NCBI GenBank assembly: GCA_900074885.1
Contig: FJUW01000053.1
Location: 380,250 to 444,249, forward strand
Length of the DNA stretch: 64,000 nucleotides
Source: Rhynchosporium graminicola
Taxonomy: Eukaryota; Ascomycota; Leotiomycetes; Helotiales; Ploettnerulaceae
Reading direction: 5' to 3'
In this document: piece by piece, positions 33,601 through 44,986 of the stretch
Layout: every line of letters starts with the position of its first letter
How positions within the stretch are numbered: position 1 is the stretch's first letter
Notes under the pieces: model-generated
What the model was told of the DNA's origin: nothing
What the model saw: only the letters and a program-made list of their open reading frames with translations
Databases searched by the model: none
Position numbers and translations under genes: made by a program

Positions 33601-34381
33601 AGCCCTCCAAGCTTACGCTAGCACAACGCGTTTCGGGATCAGGAGTAGAGAATGGGGATTCAAGCGCGATGGGTATCAAGGTATTCACGATGGACTAAGT
33701 TTTAAGATCATGAGTGTTAAGTTCGTGGAAGGTGTTGATGGGCAAGTGGGGCGGAAGGCAAGGAAAAAATCGAAGATGTTTGATAAACAGCTTGATGAGA
33801 GCGAGTTGCTGGCAGAGAGAGAAGACGCAGATTTCTTGATGGGAGGTTTGAATGGAGATGGACGATTTGAAGAGAGTAACCTGAGAGGAGAAGAGAGCGA
33901 CCCCATGAATGGGTTTACAGGCATTGGTACGAAGAGTTGGTGGAAAGAGTCGGATCGATCGACGAAAGAAACCGGCAAAGGCAAGCAGAAAGCGCTCGGG
34001 ATAGCTGCGGACGCGGTACCTCTAGTACCAGCGATACGGACTCCGGAGAAAGTCAGAAACGCAGAGGCTCCCGTACCAGAACCCATCACCCCCATATTAG
34101 ACACCAAAGAAGCGCCCGAATCCGATCAACAACAGCAAATCAATCGTATCACAGAACGCATGGTCGCCAATGCTAATACTGCGTCTGCGCCTACTACGCC
34201 TGATGTGCCGGGCTTTCCGGGTGCCTTTAAGGATGCTGAGGGTGATGAAATTGTAGAGAAATATAGATATGTGAATGGCGAGCAGAGACCAGTTGTGGGT
34301 GGCAGAGATCAAACGGCTGCTGCTATACTGGCTTTTGGTCTTGATGGGAAGGAGGGCAGTGTGGGTAGTATAGACATATGA
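30679..34381 (+). CDS. RXT3: Rxt3-like subunit of the Rpd3 histone deacetylase complex, about 1216 aa
   Basis: Two exons, 30679-32825 and 32878-34381. The 52-nt intron (GTAAGC, branch TGACTAAC, end CCCAAG) lies inside a poly-His tract; the join continues the tract and reads into RPDQADASS. Residues 1-350 are Pro/Ser-rich and disordered, about 355-420 form an Arg/Glu coiled coil (LREREMLR-type repeats), and a poly-Gln run sits near 530. The basic GRRRKLKEEE and GRGKRAK are possible nuclear signals near 675-708. The Rxt3 domain is in exon 2 (about 845-1000): NSIYTVRIPRVYLSHISREE, LWGTDIYTDDSDVIAACIH, GWFRGAWSEDVDVELLDL and HDGLSFKIMSVKFVE. Rxt3 is a Rpd3L-complex subunit in yeast. An earlier acceptor (32867) breaks the frame and was rejected. 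Confidence 0.85.
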
Positions 34382-35454
34382 TTTGACAGGAGTACGAGCT
34401 CAAACACGATTTGGTGTTCTTTTGAGAGGATATTAGGAAGATAATAAGGAGGGTGTACTACCTAGAGATAACTCCCAGCTAAGCTGGTCTTATTTGGAGT
34501 GGAATGGAAAGAGAAAAAGGAACGGTTGGTGTTAGTCAGATTTGGATACCTCATGGTGTTCTGAGCCTTGATCTTTTCAGAGATAGAGAAATGAAGTGTG
34601 AAGAATAATAGAATGGATTGGAATAGTGGGATCGTGGCATAGTGAGCTGTTTATTTATCTAACCATCATCAGCAGCCTCCTAGATCTGGCTTTCTAACAG
34701 CCAACCTGTTCTACAAATTATCACTTACTCATCAGTAGTCAGTACTTGTATCTGGATCTGCACCATTCATCAACTATCTCATAACGGACACCAGGTAGAT
34801 GGATAGGTAGTGATGGGGCTGTTCGAGCTATGAATAGGCTATGATAATCAGGGAGGTAGATCAGGCAAGATATCAGGATTCAGCGAGCGAGTGGTGGCCG
34901 AAAACAGGCTTTTATTCGATCACAACATGAAGTCTTGAAAGTCCTCAGCAAGAGAAGTAGTCCGATAGTCGTAAGGGTCAGAAGAGAGAGTGTGATCTAT
35001 TGACTTTTGGGATTCTGAAATTCTAGAGAGCCCCTTTTCTCTACGCGCGCTGCTGGGTATCTGTTTTCTGTTTTCTGTACTGGCTCCACGGCTTTTGAAG
35101 TCCTCTGTAGGTAATTAAGTGGGTAGGTAGGTATCGAGCGATAAAATTATAAATTATGAGGTAGGTGGGTAGTTTTCGGACGTGACAGGAGTTTACTGTA
35201 TGTGCCTGCCTATGGAATGATTGCCTCACGGTCTATTTTTGGGAGAGAGATGATATAAGGTAGGGTGGGGTGGTGTTCATGATGGCCTACCTTGTAGCTA
35301 GGAAGCGATTCCTGTATTTACGTATAGGTACTTGAGGTATGAAGCGAATGCTATATAATGTATAAATTGTTTCCATCAGGAACCAGTGACCCTCCTGGGT
35401 TATCTGCAGTACGAGGTTGAAGGTAAGAAGAGGGGATGTAGAGAAGGGAGGGGT

Positions 35455-35478
35455 GAGAGAGAGAGAGAGAGAGAGAGA
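35455..35478. repeat. (GA)12 microsatellite
   Basis: Twelve uninterrupted GA units. Confidence 0.85.
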
Positions 35479-35713
35479 TAAGTGGGGTTCCAAGATTTAA
35501 AGCCAGGTATAGGTGAATGGGATAAGAAGGCTGACTGTACTCCTATACTGGGCTTGACTTTTAGTCTTAGTAAGAAGGGTTGGTGCTTGTAAAGTTCACC
35601 TGCTTGATGTAAATGCACTAGAATAGGAATGGCTTTGAGGACATTGAGGGTGAAGGTGGTGCGGTGTCAGCTGGAAGCTGGGAGGACGGTATCTCGTGAG
35701 TAGACTGTAGTGG

Positions 35714-35769
35714 TAGGAGGAGGAGGAGGAGGAGAAGGAGGAGGACGAGAAGGAGGAGGAGGAAGGAAG
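35714..35769. repeat. (GGA)n imperfect microsatellite
   Basis: Purine-only tract of GGA units with a few substitutions (GAA, GAC). Confidence 0.8.
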
Positions 35770-36603
35770 TGGCGATTTCTCTAACAATCATCTATGCTCA
35801 TCGCTGAGGTGGTGACTCGAATGAAAAAGAAGAGTGAGTCGGGGAAATGGAAGCGAAGTCGGGTGTGGAAACCTTGCCAGACAGTTAGGCTTTGATCCAA
35901 GTATGGAGAAGCAGAAATGGAGTGTAGCAAAGTGGGAAGATGAGGGATGTGTGTGTAAGTACTAAAAAATAATAAGATGGGTATGAAGCTAGCGAAAGAG
36001 TGAATCTGACGCTTTTATCTATTTTACATGTTCCAAGCCATGCTTTCATGTTCTTACGTCAGATCCTCAACACAAGTATGATCTTGTTATATACAACTTC
36101 AAAACTCCTCTTGATTACTCCTCCTCCTCTTTCTCCTCCTCAGATGCTTAGTTCCCACGACCTCCAACCGACCCTGCCTCAATTTTGCCTGGGATAGATA
36201 CCAAACCGAGGGAGATGGGTGATTTTTAGCCCTCGTAGAGATCTCTTCGACTCTACGACCGTCGTCACGGAAAATTGTACTACCAAGATTTGAAGGAGTC
36301 GAATGTTGGTGTCTATTGATCTCTTGGTTGGCATTTTTGATCGTCTTCGGAGATCTAGGATACTGTGCCCTGTCTGATGGATCCACGGCTCTGAGTAAAT
36401 TATAAGGCAATTCAGGCCAGCCACAGAGTTGAGGTTGGTATCTTACTGTCCGATCCAGGATGGCCAGAACCGCACTAAGGCTGGTTGAGTTGAAGCCGTC
36501 TCGAACAGAGGGTAGTCGTGTCTTTCACTAATCCAGGAAGCGCGAATTAAGGCTGGTTGATTTGAAGCCGTCAAGTCGAATTAACCAGGTCGGTCCAGGT
36601 CTT

Positions 36604-36940
36604 GAATTGAGAATGGTCTTTTGTTTTATTTTCAGATTCCAAAGTCGAAACTGTGTGGATGTATCGATGGATCTATGGAAGCTATGTTGCCCGGGACAGA
36701 CACTGAACTGAGGGTGGTCTTTGGTTTTGATTTCAGATTCCAAAGTCGACACTGTGTGGATGTATCGATGGATGTATGGAAGCCATGCTACCCGGGACAG
36801 ACACTGAACTGAGGGTGGTCTTTTGTTCTTCTGTTCTTCGGCAAAGTTTTGGAAATATGGATCGAAAACGAATGGAAGACCGAGAAGAGGTAACCTCTGG
36901 GTCGGAGACATTGAACTGAGGGTGGTCTTTTTATTTTTAT
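36604..36940. repeat. 101-bp minisatellite, two full and two partial copies
   Basis: The start block GAA(C/T)TGAG(A/G)(A/G)TGGTCTTT recurs at 36604, 36705, 36806 and about 36913. Copies one and two are full-length and share the block ATTCCAAAGTCGA-ACTGTGTGG, the block ATGTATCGATGGAT and CCCGGGACAGACA. The third and fourth copies keep only the first 20-30 bases before diverging. Differences between copies are point changes. The minus-strand 171-codon ORF over this region (36528-37043) mirrors the repeat (KDHPQFSVCPG-type units) and is probably not a gene. Confidence 0.8.
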
Positions 36941-37387
36941 TTTTTTTAATCGCCATTTCGCTAATGATAGTCGCATCATCGAGAGTCTGCGGGCTTTTTC
37001 TCACCACGACTGTACACATGGGGAAAGGTTGTCCAGAGGGCACAACCGGCGAGGACGGCCTGTAGTGCAGCCATGGTGTAGAATCCTACACAAAGTCAGC
37101 CATGATACACAAGTAGCGGAAAGATGTAATCATACGCCCGAGACTCTCTCCGCGACAGTTTATATAGATAGTCGCTGAATGATAATGCGCCGAGGGCGCT
37201 GGTGGTGGGGGCGTGGAGCAGCCATGATTGATTATCAATGTTTGAGGATCAGAAAGAAAACACGAATGAAAGGGCGCGGAAATCTTGTTATATACATTGT
37301 GTGCATTGCGCCTTCTATGTTACGAAAGTGCTAAAGGACACTGTTGTTCTATCACAGGCAGGCGCCTCCCACACAACTCCTCCTAAA

Positions 37388-37870
37388 CTACTGAAAACCA
37401 TCACCACAGTCCTCCCTATCCTTTTCCATAGACCTCTGCCTCTCGATTGCCCGTTGTTCTCTCCGCTCCAGGAACAAGAACACCAACATAGCTGATCCAA
37501 CTGCAGCCACAGGACAAGCGATAGCGGCGACTCGGGATTGCGCAAAGCGTCCTCTTTTCAGGAAATTCCACTCCTCTTTGAAAACCCTCTTACCTTCCCC
37601 CAGTACTCCTGAATCCGAGTTCGACTTTGGATTTGGGTGGCTTTTCCTCGATGAGTGAGTGTATTTGAGAGAGCCGGATTCTGAATCGCAGTAATACGTT
37701 TTACTAATTGAGGCTTCTGAGCGGTAGCCGAAGGAGGAGGTTGGAGAGCGTCGTTTGATTACGCTTTGTGTGGTGTTGATTATTATAGGATCGGTGGAAA
37801 TGGAGAAGGAGGAGGAGGAGGAGGACGCGGAACTGTAGGGAAAGCTGCCTAGCCAGGGAGGGAATGTCAT
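37388..37870 (-). CDS. Hypothetical single-pass membrane protein, 160 aa
   Basis: Intronless ORF. The N-terminal 110 residues are Ser-rich and hydrophilic. One hydrophobic segment lies near 113-133 (VAAIACPVAAVGSAMLVFLF), followed by a highly charged helix (LERREQRAIERQRSMEKDRE). The shape suggests a tail-proximal membrane anchor with a short charged C-terminus. No family was recognised. An AT-normal intergenic region lies upstream. Moderate support from length, composition and organised layout. Confidence 0.5.
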   Translation of the reverse strand: MTFPPWLGSFPYSSASSSSSSFSISTDPIIINTTQSVIKRRSPTSSFGYRSEASISKTYYCDSESGSLKYTHSSRKSHPNPKSNSDSGVLGEGKRVFKEEWNFLKRGRFAQSRVAAIACPVAAVGSAMLVFLFLERREQRAIERQRSMEKDREDCGDGFQ

Positions 37871-39674
37871 AGCTAGGTTGTGATGTATTTCCCGTGCGCG
37901 CTGTATAACTTCTGTTTGTCTGGACAGAAAGTAGAGATATGTCTATGTGTATGTGTGCCAGTGAAGTTAAGTTGGTGGGTTGAGGTTGTGCCAGGCAGTT
38001 GTGAGGTTGCTGTGGGAATGGAAAATCGACCTTGAAAATTTTAGGGAACGAAAATAAGGTATTGAACTCATACCTAGGATCGGAGAGGTTAAGGGGAGTT
38101 GTCTAAAGGACCCTGAGTGAAACGGCGGCGACTGGCTAAGTTAGCAGTTTAGCGAGGGAAGCTTTCCGTGGAACCACACATCTCTACCTAGAAGAGACTT
38201 TCGAATATAATAAGGTACCGATGTAAAACTTTCTTCCTTGAGGAGGTTAGTACTAGGTTGCAATTCTCAGCACTTACTCAACTCACTTGTCGGTTACAAC
38301 TGTCAAGCTAGGCGGCTCCTGTGCTTGTACAATAGAATGATCCTGCTCGAAATACTGGAACTTTTCGTCCCCACGTCTCGCACGATGATAGTCATTGCTC
38401 GTCGGTTGTCAATTTTTTTTTGGACTTTTTACCGACCAAGACTCAAGAGGTAGGTCGGTGATACTAAACTAGATACGGTGACATAACTTACGGACGATTC
38501 TTTTTTCTTCTATTCCGATCAAGCTGCACATTAGCTTATTAAATTGGCGCTATAAATCTGGTCTTTTGTTACATCATTCCGTTCATCTAATACAAGTTAG
38601 TAACCAAGTACCTATAATGAAATCCGAAACTCGGTTGGAAGACTCTAGGTGTAGTGACGCTGGTATCATTTCACGAGTGTAACAGAATGGAGGTACGATT
38701 ATGAGGTAGACCACAGCATGAATACCAGCCCTTGGATCCATTCTCCCCCCTTCCTTCGTTCGTCTACATCTACAACTTCTGACAGATTGGAGTCTGGCAA
38801 TTGATAGATCGATATCCTACTCACACCTTTTATCAGACAAATCAGTCCTGTCATAAGCCGCTGCGGTGTATTTTGGACCCATCCAAGGCATGGAGTTTCT
38901 CGAGCCGTGACGGCCTTATTTCAAGAAAGTCTGCATCATTGGACTTCAACTGTGTACTTCAGCTATTCACTTAGATCTGATGGACAAGACGAGTTCTCTC
39001 CAATCGGAAAAATGTTTCCCAAAGAACGTATTTCGATTTCAGTTAAGGCTGCATATGGCTATAGCCAGTCGCTAGATATTAGCTGGAATTAGCTTTGGAG
39101 AATATTCAAGATCTTTATTGGATGAGTGGCTCCTTAGCAGATACTGTATCGAGCAGAATGGCTTGATGTGGGAGTATACCAAGCTTCAATCCCTGGGTAC
39201 GATCTTTGGCTTCTTTCTTGACCGTTCTGGAAGGTTGAAACTGGATGATATCAAGACTTAGCAGTACCAAGCAGCTGAAGGTAATGAATAGGTTGTTGAA
39301 TGAGGCAATATGAGAGAACTAAAATATCGGTCGATGAGAAGGCAACGTGGTCAGTGGGCTGGAAGAGATACAGAGGTTCTGGAGCAGCTTCAAGCATAGA
39401 AGGGTCAGGTTCAGATAGTCGTTTGCGAACAACAGTGTTTAGCGATTTTATAAAGCTGTTGCGAAAGTGGTCATTCTAAATACTAATTGGAAAGCGCAGC
39501 TCAGGGTCCCTAGCTGATATGATTTTAGCATTGAACGGAACCAAGGAAGGAGTACAAGCAATTATATTCATACCACATGGTTCTACTGTACTTATACACT
39601 CATCACTTCACACCCATGATTAATGGATGACAGCAGTATCTCCAACTCTCACAACGCCACAAGACATCCTCATC
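37871..39674. other. Gene-less stretch, 1.8 kb
   Basis: Short frames only (all under 75 codons) with no domain. The left part should hold the promoter of the 160-aa protein; the rest is unexplained. Confidence 0.4.
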
Positions 39675-40172
39675 TCAAAAATCGGTAACCCTCCCATTAT
39701 AACTCCAATCCCCCCTCTCCCCTGTACTCCCCCACCTCAACGGCTCATTCTTCGGTCCCCCGACCTCCCCCGTCTTCGGATTCCTCTCTCCATCAAACTC
39801 TGGCTTCGCACCTCTCCGAATATCAGGATGTAACTCCTCTCCCTTGCCCGTCGCTGCTACTCTGGCATTCACTACCTCTGCTTCGACATCTGGAGTTGAG
39901 GCAGGCGACTGATTGATCTGTGGACGGGATCTTTGAGGTGCTGTGTCTGTACTTGTACTTGTGGTGGAAGTACTCTCGGCAGTGGGGTTCACCGTTGTTC
40001 GTGGTGTGCTGAATGCTCCAGTGGAGGATTTTTGGAGACGCTCGAATTCTTCTTGTTCTTTTGCTGGGAGGCGGGGTGGTGATGGGCCGGTGGAAAAGGC
40101 TGGTCTGAGGGTGCTGGTTGTGAAGAATCGGCGGGATGGAAGGAGAAATCTTGGTGTTATGAGGCGTGACAT
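39675..40172 (-). CDS. SDH8: Succinate dehydrogenase assembly factor 4 (Sdh8/SDHAF4), 165 aa
   Basis: Mitochondrial assembly factor that binds flavinated Sdh1 and helps its insertion into complex II. The start at 40172 gives MSRLITPRFLLPSRRFFTTS, an Arg/Ser-rich presequence without acidic residues; an ATG at 40211 would add 13 residues. A low-complexity Thr/Ser middle follows. The C-terminal 45 residues carry the family signature ELHPDIRRGAKPEF, NPKTGEVGGPKNEPLRWG and GDWSYNGRVTDF, which ends the protein as in other members. The variable middle is longer than in yeast Sdh8. It is divergent from the tryptophan synthase gene. Confidence 0.93.
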   Translation of the reverse strand: MSRLITPRFLLPSRRFFTTSTLRPAFSTGPSPPRLPAKEQEEFERLQKSSTGAFSTPRTTVNPTAESTSTTSTSTDTAPQRSRPQINQSPASTPDVEAEVVNARVAATGKGEELHPDIRRGAKPEFDGERNPKTGEVGGPKNEPLRWGSTGERGDWSYNGRVTDF

Positions 40173-40538
40173 GTTGTATCGTTTGAAATCAGGTTTAGGC
40201 TCGAGGTTCAACTGATTGATCGAAAGTTGTATTATAGCAGGGCCTGAGAGTTGTTTACTTAGGCCGTGGCGAGCTCCGATGATGTTGAATCAAGAGTCCA
40301 GTCCCATGCAGCATTACATAATCCTGCCAGGGCGGTGAGCTCGTTCAGCAGCACTCAGGTCCCGATGCGCGGGGCGATTTTTGGGCTGCTACATCGGACG
40401 GGGGACGGGGTCCCTTAGGGTATGATATTAATTGTCTTTGACTCATCAAACAATTTGTATAATCGTTACACCTTCCACGGCACCTTCACTTCTTCCTGCC
40501 ATTGATTCTCAAAAACACATTCTCCCACGTTCGCAATC
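40173..40538. promoter_or_regulatory. Divergent intergenic region, SDHAF4 / tryptophan synthase
   Basis: About 370 bases between two divergent start codons. It includes a GC-richer block near 40355-40415. Genes of amino-acid synthesis are normally under cross-pathway control (TGACTC elements); TTGACTCATC at 40437-40446 contains TGACTCA, a good match, about 95 bases upstream of the start. Confidence 0.6.
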
Positions 40539-42993
40539 ATGGAAGGCCTCAAGAATAAGTTCGCAGAATGCAAAGAGGAGGGAAGAGTATGTTACTTTGG
40601 GAGAACCACCCCTCTATACCGCTATGTCATAGCTAATAATTTTGGTGATAGCCTGCGCTGGTGACTTATGTCACGGCTGGATATCCTACGGCTGGGGAGA
40701 CGGTGGATGTTATGCTAGGCATGGAAGCTGGCGGATCAGGTAATATACCCAATACGTTAATTGAGGACGTTTCTAATATGGGCAGATGTAATTGAACTCG
40801 GTATTCCCTTCACGGACCCAATTGCAGACGGTGTCACAATCCAAAAAGCCAACACAGTACGCGCAACAAATCCACTTTTACCTTCACATACTTACAACCT
40901 CGATAGCAAGCCCTCAAAAATGGAGTGTCGGTTACGTCGGTTCTGCAGATGGTCCGCGATGCACGAAAGAAGGGACTGACAGTGCCAGTACTTTTCATGG
41001 GATATTACAACCCAATGTTGAGTTATGGCGAGGAGAGGCTGTTGAAGGATTGCAGAGAGGCAGGTGTCAATGGCTTTATTGTTGTTGATCTGCCACCCGA
41101 AGAAGCTGTTACCTTCAGGAATTTCTGCACGAGAGGAGGGTGAGTCAGAGTTGTTTATCTCCTAGGGGACGGACAATGCTATACTCAGATGCTAATAACC
41201 CCTTGCAGGCTATCATACGTCCCTCTGATTGCCCCAGCTACCTCCGAATCACGCATGAAGCTTCTCTGCAAGCTTGCCGACTCCTTCATATACGTCGTCT
41301 CGCGGATGGGTGTCACCGGCGCCACAGGATCTTTAAGTACCGGTCTTCCTGATCTGCTGAAAAAGGTCAAACAATATTCAGGAAACAAACCAGCTGCTGT
41401 TGGATTCGGAGTTAGCACAAGAGAGCATTTCTTAAGTGTCGCCGAGATTGCAGATGGTGTTGTCATTGGTAGTCAGATCATCATTACTCTGGCTGAGTCA
41501 AAGGCCGGTGAAGGAGCAAAGAATGTCGAGGAATACTGTGCCAATGTCTGTGGACGGAGGAAGAAGGGGAACGGAAATGGGAAACTCACTCGTGAAGTTG
41601 GCATCGTCGAGGCAGTAAATGGCGCCAAAGAGCCAAGTGGAGAAAATGTCCATGTCGATGCTATTATCAAAGAAGCAAGTGGCCCAAATCTGGTAGATCA
41701 GATTGAGGCTTTGAACACCGATGAGCCAATCGACCCCGCCTCGGTTCCTCAAAGATTTGGAAAATTCGGTGGACAATACGTACCCGAGTCTCTGATGGAC
41801 TGCTTACGCGAAGTTGAAGAAGGATTCAACAAAATCAAGGAAGATCCCACTTTCTGGGAGGAATATAGATCACATTACGACTGGATGGGACGTCCAGGCC
41901 ATCTACATCTGGCTGAGAGACTTACCGAGCATGCTGGAGGTGCAAATATCTGGTTGAAGAGAGAGGATCTCAATCATACTGGAAGTCACAAGATCAACAA
42001 TGCTCTAGGACAAATTCTTCTCGCAAGACGTCTCGGGAAGACGGAGATTATCTGTGAGACTGGTGCTGGACAACACGGTGTAGCTACTGCAACTGTCTGT
42101 GCCAAGTTTAATATGAAGTGTACTGTCTACATGGGAGCTGTAAGTAGCCATTCACATATCTCACAAAACCCATACTGATTTCGACCCAGGAAGACGTAAG
42201 ACGTCAAGCCCTCAATGTTTTCCGCATTAAACTTCTCGGCGCCCACGTCGTCGCCGTCGAAGCCGGCTCCCGCACCTTGCGTGACGCAGTCAACGAAGCC
42301 ATGCGCGCCTGGGTCGTCAAGCTCGACACCACGCACTACATTCTCGGCTCCGCCATCGGACCTCATCCCTTCCCAACCATTGTACGCACATTCCAATCCG
42401 TGATCGGTAACGAGACAAAGACCCAAATGCAGGAGAAGCGCGGCAAGCTTCCCGATGCTGTCGTTGCTTGCGTAGGAGGCGGTTCGAATGCTGTGGGAAT
42501 GTTCTATCCTTTCTCTAATGACCCATCCGTCAAACTACTCGGTGTTGAGGCGGGCGGTGATGGAATAGATACCGATCGTCATTCTGCCACTCTCTCTGGA
42601 GGCACCATCGGTGTTCTTCACGGTGTACGCACCTATGTCCTGCAAGACAAGAATGGTCAAATCTCAGACACGCACTCCATCTCTGCTGGTCTCGACTACC
42701 CCGGCGTCGGTCCCGAACTTGCATCTTGGAAGGACAATGAGCGTGCAAAATTCATCGCCGCTACCGACTCTGAAGCTTTTATTGGGTTCAGAATGATCTC
42801 TCAGTTGGAAGGTATTATCCCGGCATTAGAGACGGCACATGCAATTTTCGCGGCGGTGGAGTTAGCGAAGACGATGGAAAAGGGGCAGGATATTGTGATT
42901 TGTTTGTCAGGAAGGGGTGACAAGGATGTTCAGAGTGTGGCCGATGAGCTGCCAACGCTGGGGCCTAAGATTGGGTGGGATTTGAGATTCTAG
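40539..42993 (+). CDS. TRP1: Bifunctional tryptophan synthase (alpha-beta fusion), 724 aa
   Basis: Converts indole-3-glycerol phosphate and serine to tryptophan; PLP enzyme. Six exons: 40539-40586, 40652-40739, 40786-40856, 40907-41139, 41209-42139 and 42190-42993. All phases match and total 725 codons with stop. The alpha domain shows [27 protein letters not shown] (catalytic Asp), [20 protein letters not shown] and [14 protein letters not shown] linker of about 70 residues joins it to the beta domain, which starts [12 protein letters not shown] near residue 328. The PLP lysine lies in [13 protein letters not shown] near 408, the phosphate loop in [10 protein letters not shown], and the C-terminus in [10 protein letters not shown]. 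Order alpha then beta and the length are as in other fungi. All catalytic elements look intact. Confidence 0.96.
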
Positions 42994-44041
42994 ATGTATA
43001 GTTGTTTAGCCGTAAATTGAGTGGAGAGAGGGATGGAGGGGTGTTTTATGTGCGAAATGATGACTAAAATTCGGGAACGGAAATAACAAAAGTCTCTTCA
43101 ACTTCTTAATGCTAAGACAACGTCCTTGATGTATTTGCTTACCTGCTCGTGTTTGCCCATGTGTGTCAGTAGACGAAGAACGAGTTCACTTGTTCACGTT
43201 TTCTCTTAAAGTCTTCGAAACACTCATAAAGTCCAGGTTTTACACGTGAGACAAGAGGAATCATTTCCTAAATCTCTCGTTCTGCTTTGCATTATCGTTC
43301 GAAGCTTTAAAGAAATACTATCTGATATCTAAACATATCATAGGTCAAGTACCCCACCATACCCTCATCACTTCAACTCTTCTACAGAACGTTTCTCTTC
43401 CACAATTTTCAACACACCTCCCAAGAATTTCATCTCTTTCCCATCCTGGCCTTCCCGTCGAGGTATAAGTAAGGCCTCGTGCTACAATTTTTTGGGTCGA
43501 CAAAACAGAGTAGGATTGAACAGGTTTAAATCTCGAAAGTTTTTTCGAGCGCGGGCCCAGTCACACCTTCGTCTACGCGAAAGTGATGCCGAAAAGCAGT
43601 TGGTGGGTGCCACAGGGCACAATAAATTTGATGCCAATTGCCGGGCTTCATTATATTCAGTGAGAGAAAGAAAGACCAGTGCTCACAGATAAAAAGAATA
43701 ATGAATCGAAAAGACTTTGTTACCAGAAAAAAATGTGCATAAACGTGGAAGTTATCTGGAAGCACATAACTGCAAGTGTTTCAAAAATACGTGTAATGTT
43801 CGCAGGCTTCAATTGGGGGTCATTTCATAACGACGAATGTGATGTGGCTCAAAGATTGGGCATCTAGATCACTTATATTGAAGACTTGAGAGGTTGTGAA
43901 GAATTAAGATTTGTATGGTACTAAGCTATGATCGATACGCTAGTAATTGCAATGGCATGAGAAGCTAACATACTAAATAGGAGTCTTTTCGCATCTCGAT
44001 GGAAAACAGTTGCTAAGCTAATGAAGAAACTGACATAAGCC
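42994..44041. other. Intergenic, 1 kb
   Basis: Pyrimidine-rich tract around 43340-43450 on the plus strand. Two frames of 60-80 codons were inspected and rejected. Border between the housekeeping block and the 2EXR-rich block. Confidence 0.4.
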
Positions 44042-44986
44042 TTAATTGAAGTGGGCCTCGAAGTCATCCTCCGGCATAAAATTCACCTTTGGATCTAGCC
44101 ACCAAGGAGAATATGGAGTATCCAGATCTCTATTACTTGGCTTTCTCCTGGGCAGACACTTCAAATCCTTTTCAAATTCCGATTTCCATACTTCAAGACG
44201 CTTCTCAGTCTTTTGTTTGGTACCCGTGACCACCTTCAGGCTGAGCATATAGTTCGACCCAAAGGAAATACGCTTGACGCTAGAGGGTGCCGACAAGTAT
44301 CTCAAGGCTAGGTGTACAATACTGAGCTCGCAGAGATCTTCGAAGTTTTTTTTTCCTACACAGAAACAAGATGTTACAAGTGTGGCTGGACCAAAGCGTT
44401 TCTCCAATAAGTTTGCTTCATACCGGCGCCGGGTAAGTGTATTAATATTTCCGTAATCCGAGATTGTTGCAATTTCTAGGAGACCAGAAACCGCCACCGA
44501 ACGAACACTAGCAGCACCAGATGCAGGCAAAGCTTTCTTCCGAGCATAAAAGTATCGAGCTACTCCCAAATATAGTAAGCTCTCTATAGCTGGCAAAGTG
44601 TAAGGTATCAAGGAGGTTCGGAGAAAAGCGAAACCAAAAGTCAAGGCAAACCTCGCCTTCAGCCGATGTCTTATACTGGCTGACTCGGTGTCCATGTCCT
44701 CGAATACGTTCTATTTCTTTCAGTATGTGAGTTCGAGGGGAAGAGGCTCGCATTCTCGTAGGACGTATCTCCTGAAGGTGTCGTATAGGTTGAAGACTTT
44801 GAAGTCTTTATCGGAACCTTTGATATTGAACTCGAAGCGTCGGCTGCTCGCCTCAGCGTATTCCCAGATTAATGTTTGCAGCTCTAGGGGTACATTTGGG
44901 AATAGATGAAAAATATGTTCAGGTACAATACTCGAGGTTGCGGTGCCGCTGTTGAATAATTGCCTCGTTGAGTGCTGTTGACCCAT
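44042..44986 (-). pseudogene. 2EXR-family gene, probably disrupted by frameshifts
   Basis: The 5' frame has a good 2EXR opening: HLFPNVPLELQTLIWEYAEA near residue 28 of MGQQHSTRQ. The expected next block is in a second frame (MRASSPRTHILKEIERIRGH, WFRFSPNLLDTLHFASY, 44745-44560), and the C-terminal part in a third frame (SVRSVAVSGLLEI, ERFGPATLVTSCF-like, ending FMPEDDFEAHFN at 44042). The order of pieces is right, which argues for one ancestral gene. No GT..AG pairs were found that join all three frames. The last frame is open for 217 codons. Alternative: an active gene with unusual splicing. Confidence 0.5.

Larger units (their letters stand above)
34382..36603. other. Long intergenic stretch with microsatellites
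   Basis: 2.2 kb after RXT3. Only low-complexity frames occur, created by GA- and GGA-rich repeats. It probably includes a long 3' untranslated region or the regulatory DNA of a neighbour; no gene was recognised. A 24-bp block (AAGGCTGGTTGA-TTGAAGCCGTC) occurs twice at about 36476 and 36550. Confidence 0.45.

Noticed and set aside
36528..37043. 171-codon minus-strand ORF with internal repeats
   Set aside because: It mirrors the 101-bp minisatellite (repeat length not a multiple of three, so the frame changes between copies) and shows no gene-like start or domain.
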